Positions 4,469 to 7,867 of a DNA stretch of 7,867 nucleotides are shown here, in pieces. The DNA lies in assembly GCA_027484495.1 (NCBI GenBank), contig JAIXSW010000461.1:1-7867 (forward strand), written 5' to 3'. The notes under the pieces are model-generated. The model searched no databases, was not told the DNA's origin, and saw only the letters and a program-made list of their open reading frames with translations. A program made the translations under genes and the position numbers. This DNA is from Gammaproteobacteria bacterium. Its GTDB lineage: Bacteria; Pseudomonadota; Gammaproteobacteria; Enterobacterales; Alteromonadaceae. Positions within the stretch are counted from its first letter, which is position 1; each line of letters begins with the position of its first letter.

Positions 4469-5947
4469 TCAATACCGCCAGTAAGACGGGGAAAATAACA
4501 CCACCAGCGTCAGAATTTCGAGCCGGCCCAATAACATACCCAAACTTAACCACCATTTGGCGCCATCTGGCAAGCTGGAAAAATTGCCGGCAGGGCCAAT
4601 AATACTGCCAAGACCCGGCCCAACGTTTGCCACAGCGGTCGCTGCGCCCGTCACCGCAGTGACCAAATCCAATTCATAAAACGACAACATCAACGCAATG
4701 AAACCAATACTGGCGAAATAGATAAAACAGAATGCCAGCACGTTGCCAAGCAACTGATCATCCACCGATTTGCCGCCATATTTCTGGCTCCAGACCGCTT
4801 TAGGGTGGATCAGCAGTTTCAGCTGCTTGACCAACAGCATCGCCGACAACTGGATACGGAATATTTTCAAGCCGCCTGAGGTTGAACCAGAGCAGGCGCC
4901 GGCAAAGGTGATATAGAAAAACAGCATCACCGCCATATTGCCCCACAAGGTGTAATCTTCCGAGGCAAAACCACAAGTGGTAATAATCGACACCACATTA
5001 AACAGGCTATGTGTCAGTGCATCAAAAGCGCCCCGCGCATTATGCTGTACCTGATAATAGGTCAGTAACGCCGTACAAAAAGCCACAATCAGCAAAAAAG
5101 CCCGTACCTGCGGATCTTTCCACAGCGCTTTGCGATCCCCTTTCACCATGCTGATAAACAACACAAAAGGCATCGCCGCCAACAGCATAAAAAAGCTGCT
5201 CAGCCAATAAATCTGCGGCATTTCTTTATAAACACCAAATGAGGCGTCGTAATTGGCAAAACCACCGGTCGCAACAGTCGCCATCATATGAGTAATGGCA
5301 TCAAAGCCATTCATACCAGCCAGATAATAAGCAATCGCAGTGACCAGACTCAGCACCAGATAAACTCCGCCAATCGCCGCCGACATCGAAGAGCTGCGCG
5401 GCAGGATTTTCTCTGAAGTGTCGGAACTTTCGGTTTTAAACAGCCGCATGCCACCGATTTTCAGCGCCGGCAGAATAGCGATGGCCATCACGATAATACC
5501 AATACCGCCAATCCAGTTCAGGATCGCACGCCAATACAAAATGCCTTTGGGCATATTGTCCAAACCGGCATATACAGTCGCGCCGGTGGTAGTGATACCG
5601 GAAACTGTTTCGAACCAGGCATTGGTAAAGCTTGAATCGGGGATGATGAGCCAGAACGGCAAGGCAGAAAACACACAAATCACCAGCCAGCTTAACGTGG
5701 TCAGCAGAAACAGCTGACGCTGTTTCATTGCGACCGCATCCTTGCCCATCAGCGTCAGGCTATAGCCGACGATGACACAACTGGCGGCAGTACCAAGGAA
5801 AGTCCAGAAACTGCTTTCGTTAAAATATACCGACACAGCGGCACCACTGAGGTGCACCACCGACAACAACAACAGTAAATAACCGAGGACCTTATAAATC
5901 AGCAGGCGGCCACTCTGGCGTGGCGCCGATAACGTGAGGCTGGACAT
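4469..5947 (-). CDS. trkH: TrkH family potassium uptake channel subunit
   Basis: A 492-residue polytopic inner-membrane protein of the Trk/Ktr/HKT superfamily, which carries K+ through a pore made from four membrane-pore-membrane repeats. All four filter segments are visible: TTTGAT (119-124), ATGGF (226-230), TTCGF (323-327) and NVGPG (441-445). The conserved GACSGSTSGGLK loop (about 350-361) and the basic segment KQLKLLIHPKAV support TrkH. Length fits the usual 480-500 residues. The ATG at 5947 is preferred because AAGG lies 9 nt upstream; an in-frame TTG at 5953 is too close to that site. Trk channels normally need cytoplasmic TrkA, not encoded here. It is the first gene of an operon with the KdpD/KdpE-like pair, and its ribosome binding site lies in a hairpin. 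Confidence 0.95.
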   Translation of the reverse strand: MSSLTLSAPRQSGRLLIYKVLGYLLLLLSVVHLSGAAVSVYFNESSFWTFLGTAASCVIVGYSLTLMGKDAVAMKQRQLFLLTTLSWLVICVFSALPFWLIIPDSSFTNAWFETVSGITTTGATVYAGLDNMPKGILYWRAILNWIGGIGIIVMAIAILPALKIGGMRLFKTESSDTSEKILPRSSSMSAAIGGVYLVLSLVTAIAYYLAGMNGFDAITHMMATVATGGFANYDASFGVYKEMPQIYWLSSFFMLLAAMPFVLFISMVKGDRKALWKDPQVRAFLLIVAFCTALLTYYQVQHNARGAFDALTHSLFNVVSIITTCGFASEDYTLWGNMAVMLFFYITFAGACSGSTSGGLKIFRIQLSAMLLVKQLKLLIHPKAVWSQKYGGKSVDDQLLGNVLAFCFIYFASIGFIALMLSFYELDLVTAVTGAATAVANVGPGLGSIIGPAGNFSSLPDGAKWWLSLGMLLGRLEILTLVVLFSPSYWRY

Positions 5948-5951
5948 CAGC

Positions 5952-5977
5952 AAACACCTTCAACATCAGAGGTGTTT
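5952..5977 (-). promoter_or_regulatory. Hairpin sequestering the trkH ribosome binding site
   Basis: In the mRNA (minus strand), AAACACCT pairs perfectly with AGGTGTTT across a 10-nt loop. The 3' arm contains the AGG of the trkH Shine-Dalgarno, and the ATG lies 4 nt after the arm. Folding would hide the site, which suggests translational control or a temperature/ion-sensitive switch. The structure is seen; the function is inferred. Confidence 0.45.
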
Positions 5978-6023
5978 ATTGTAAAACTGTGACGCAGGCG
6001 GTTTTATAAAGAAACTATAAGGA

Positions 6024-6752
6024 TTACAGCGAGGGCGCCGTATCCCGGCTTAACAGCTTCCGCAACGCCGGGTGCAACGTCGGTCCGCCCGCCAGATAGT
6101 TGGTTAAACTAGCCACTTGCGGACCTGTCACATAATCCTTGGGCGGAACCTTTAAAATCGCCATCCGGCGGCGAAAATCTTCCGCAGCTACCGCGATAAA
6201 CTGCACACGTTTTGCCAGTAACAAGCGCTCGACACTGGTTTGCTCAGATAAACGAACTTCCAGCACCTGCTCTTTACTAAAACCACTCAGGCGCAGCATC
6301 TCACAGTGCGCCGACTCCGCCGGACAGGCAATTTTCAACGCGGGCTGTTGTTGCAATTGCTGCAGACTGGCATGGCGCAACGGCTCGTCTGCCAACGCAT
6401 ATAAATATAAGTTACTGGTTTCATTGGGAAATAACCAATAATAACGCTTCTCCCTTGATGGAGTGCGGGCAATTTCATACACCAGTGCGTCAGTGCGGCG
6501 TGCCACCTCCGTCAGGGCTTTAGGCCAGGACACATACTGAATATCGTATTGCAGTTCCGGAAACTCTGCCAACTGCCGGCGCAGGCGTTGGGTGGCAGCA
6601 CTCTCAGTGCCATCCGGTGCCGGCATTTCGTCCGTGAGCAGATAAATCTGTACACGCGGCAGATCTGTCGGAAGTTGTTCGGCAGCATGCAGCAAAGAAC
6701 TCCAGCCAATAACACAAAACCAGCTCAGCCAGGTGAAGCAAGCTCCTTTCAT
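6024..6752 (-). CDS. Periplasmic solute-binding-like protein (bacterial SBP family 3 fold)
   Basis: A 242-residue exported protein. A signal peptide (residues 1-24, hydrophobic WLSWFCVIGWSSLL and cleavage near LHAAEQ) precedes a domain resembling family-3 periplasmic binding proteins: VQIYLLTDEMP at the first strand, then YDIQYVSWPKALTEVARRTDALVYEIARTPSRE (quoted in parts: YVSWPKALTEV 73-83; DALVYEIARTPSRE 88-101) and RYYWLFP. The 'R/T..R...Y.WlfP' arrangement is common in SBP-3-like proteins not attached to ABC transporters. Cys143 and Cys150 may form a disulfide. GGAGG lies 6 nt before the ATG. No permease or ATPase gene is in view and the gap to trkH is 76 nt with no clear terminator, so readthrough into trkH is possible. 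The ligand cannot be inferred. Confidence 0.8.
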   Translation of the reverse strand: MKGACFTWLSWFCVIGWSSLLHAAEQLPTDLPRVQIYLLTDEMPAPDGTESAATQRLRRQLAEFPELQYDIQYVSWPKALTEVARRTDALVYEIARTPSREKRYYWLFPNETSNLYLYALADEPLRHASLQQLQQQPALKIACPAESAHCEMLRLSGFSKEQVLEVRLSEQTSVERLLLAKRVQFIAVAAEDFRRRMAILKVPPKDYVTGPQVASLTNYLAGGPTLHPALRKLLSRDTAPSL

Positions 6753-6936
6753 CTGAGACCTCCGGCAACCAATGCTCTCTCCAGCTGATTATGGACGATT
6801 CAACCGGAATAAATTAGAAAAAGCGCGGCTGCTGCTAAATTCAGCACATCAGCCCCACAGGCGCCATTACAAATGTGGTTTTCGCTGCTACTTGAGTTTT
6901 TCTCAACTGAATATTCGAAAAAATTCAATTAAATTT

Positions 6937-6960
6937 AGATGGCCAGCCATCCAAACATCT
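6937..6960 (+). promoter_or_regulatory. Candidate MetJ-like box array or inverted-repeat operator
   Basis: Three adjacent 8-mers, AGATGGCC, AGCCATCC and AAACATCT, match the MetJ consensus AGACGTCT at 5, 5 and 6 of 8 positions in strict 8-bp phase. The array ends 1 nt before a -10-like hexamer, where a repressor would block RNA polymerase. The same bases also contain a perfect inverted repeat, GATGGC-CA-GCCATC (6938-6951), which may instead be the site of another regulator. Both readings are inference. Confidence 0.35.
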
Positions 6961-6961
6961 G

Positions 6962-6967
6962 TATACT
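6962..6967 (+). promoter_or_regulatory. Candidate -10 box of the MTHFR-like gene
   Basis: TATACT matches the -10 consensus at 5 of 6 positions and is followed by TAG, giving a sigma70/sigmaS-like TATACTTAG. No convincing -35 hexamer lies 16-18 bp upstream. The start codon is 30 nt downstream, giving a short leader. Confidence 0.45.
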
Positions 6968-6997
6968 TAGCCGCATTAGCTTCTATTAGAGATTTCG

Positions 6998-7867
6998 ATG
7001 ATGCCGCTCAGTCTGCAGCAAAAAATTCAGGACCCGAATCAAGGTGTGTACCTGATTGGCACCACGCCACCAAAAGCCGGCACTGCGACGGACAAAACCG
7101 AACGCATTGCCAGCAAGCTGCTGAAGCGCTTAAACGAAATCGAATTTGATGGTTTAGTTGTCTATGACATTCAGGACGAAAGCAGCCGGGTCAGCAGCGA
7201 ACGGCCTTTCCCATTTCACGCCACACTGGATCCGCGAGATTACAGCCTGTTGCTGCGTAAGCTGGCGCGTCGTGATGTGATCACCTACAAGTCCGTGGCG
7301 CAGCGCGATGCGGCTGAATTTCGCGACTGGCTGGGCGAAACGGTGCGGGATTATCAGCTGCAAAATCTGGTACTGGTTGGTAGTCCATCATCGAACGGCA
7401 CGATCAAACTGAGCCTTGCCGATGCCTACCGCGAGTTGGCGGAGCATCCGGCGGATGTGTATCTTGGCGGCGTCGCCATTGCTGAGCGTCATGCCAGCAA
7501 AGGCAATGAACATCAGCGTCTGATTGAAAAGTCGGCACAGGGTTGTCAGTTTTTTATCACGCAGGCGGTGTACAACGCACAGGCCACCATCGATTTATTA
7601 ACCAGCTATGCCCGCAGCTGCCGCCAGCAGGGTCTGACGCCGAACCGCATCATCCTGACCTTTACCCCATGTGGCGGCGAACAAACGTTAGAATTTATGC
7701 AGTGGCTGGGCATTTCAGTGCCGGAAGCGGCGCGCTACCGCATTCTGGACGCAGAAAACCCGCTGAACGAATCCATCCGCCTTTGCCGCGACAACCTGCA
7801 ACAAATTCTGCAGCACTGCGCCAGCCTGGATATTCCGCTTGGCCTCAACGTGGAAAGCCTGACCAAC
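6998..7867 (+). CDS. Methylenetetrahydrofolate reductase (MTHFR/MetF) superfamily protein, 3' end cut off
   Basis: 290 codons are visible with no stop; the gene runs past the window. The protein follows the MTHFR TIM-barrel order: a TPPKAG segment (about 23-28), VVYDIQDESSR (54-64), LVLVGSP (124-130), GGVAIAERHAS (157-167), GCQFFITQAVYN (182-193) and LGLNVESL (281-288). ITQ with Gln189 aligns with the folate-contacting Gln183 of E. coli MetF. However, the MetF catalytic Glu28 (FEFFPP) aligns with Gly21 (IGTTPP), and the Asp120 motif (RGD) is replaced by VGSP. So it is a divergent paralogue whose reaction may differ from 5,10-methylene-THF reduction. Two tandem ATGs (6998, 7001) follow a weak AGAG site; either may start. 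Confidence 0.85.
   Translation, partial: MMPLSLQQKIQDPNQGVYLIGTTPPKAGTATDKTERIASKLLKRLNEIEFDGLVVYDIQDESSRVSSERPFPFHATLDPRDYSLLLRKLARRDVITYKSVAQRDAAEFRDWLGETVRDYQLQNLVLVGSPSSNGTIKLSLADAYRELAEHPADVYLGGVAIAERHASKGNEHQRLIEKSAQGCQFFITQAVYNAQATIDLLTSYARSCRQQGLTPNRIILTFTPCGGEQTLEFMQWLGISVPEAARYRILDAENPLNESIRLCRDNLQQILQHCASLDIPLGLNVESLTN

Larger units (their letters stand above)
6753..6997. other. Divergent intergenic region, AT-rich on the right half
   Basis: This 245-bp gap separates the solute-binding-like gene from the MTHFR-like gene. It holds a small inverted repeat TTGAG-TTTTT-CTCAA (6892-6906), an AT-rich stretch (about 6909-6937) that could act as an UP element, and the repeat/-10 region at 6937-6967. 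A frame open from 6772 crosses it and enters the MTHFR-like gene in another frame; it shows no family resemblance. Confidence 0.5.

Noticed and set aside
5978..6023. TACAAT as a trkH -10 promoter element (minus strand, near 5980)
   Set aside because: No acceptable -35 at 16-18 bp; readthrough from the upstream gene is equally possible, so it was not annotated.
7154..7363. 69-residue minus-strand open frame inside the MTHFR-like gene
   Set aside because: Antisense shadow of a recognised coding region.

Overview
The window looks like chromosomal DNA of a Gram-negative gammaproteobacterium, perhaps near Rheinheimera or other Alteromonadales/Chromatiaceae. The grounds are a lipoprotein with a lipobox, TrkH and KdpD/KdpE-type proteins, YqjD/YqjE/YqjK-like membrane proteins, and mixed GC with ordinary Shine-Dalgarno sites. 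The genus is a guess. I see no tRNA, rRNA, CRISPR array, IS element or prophage module.

Left part (1-2602): a cluster of small envelope and stress-type genes. On the minus strand, in transcription order, are a DUF3309 membrane peptide, a BON-domain lipoprotein and the N-terminus of a Crp/Fnr-family regulator cut by the window edge. A PRC-barrel protein lies divergently on the plus strand and ends in a strong intrinsic terminator. Converging on it is a minus-strand operon of DUF883 (YqjD/ElaB-like), YqjE-like holin-fold and YqjK-like genes with overlapping ends. The DUF3309 and DUF883 units share a 44-bp upstream block (35/44 identical by hand alignment) centred on a GTGCG/CGCAC inverted repeat at almost the same distance from each start codon. 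This suggests one regulon, possibly controlled by the adjacent Crp/Fnr-like protein.

Middle part (2748-5947): a tightly packed minus-strand operon of a TrkH potassium channel subunit, a short KdpD-like histidine kinase (four-TM DUF4118 region plus kinase core, without the large cytoplasmic KdpD/USP region) and a KdpE-like response regulator. The kinase start follows the trkH stop by 9 nt and the regulator start overlaps the kinase stop. A hairpin covers the trkH ribosome binding site. The likely role is potassium sensing coupled to Trk-type uptake, with no kdpFABC pump genes in view.

Right part (6024-7867): a minus-strand periplasmic solute-binding-like protein of unknown ligand, a 245-bp divergent intergenic region, and a plus-strand MTHFR-like gene running off the window. 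The MTHFR-like protein lacks residues that align with the catalytic Glu and the RGD Asp of E. coli MetF. Three phased 8-mers resembling MetJ boxes lie directly upstream of its -10-like hexamer.
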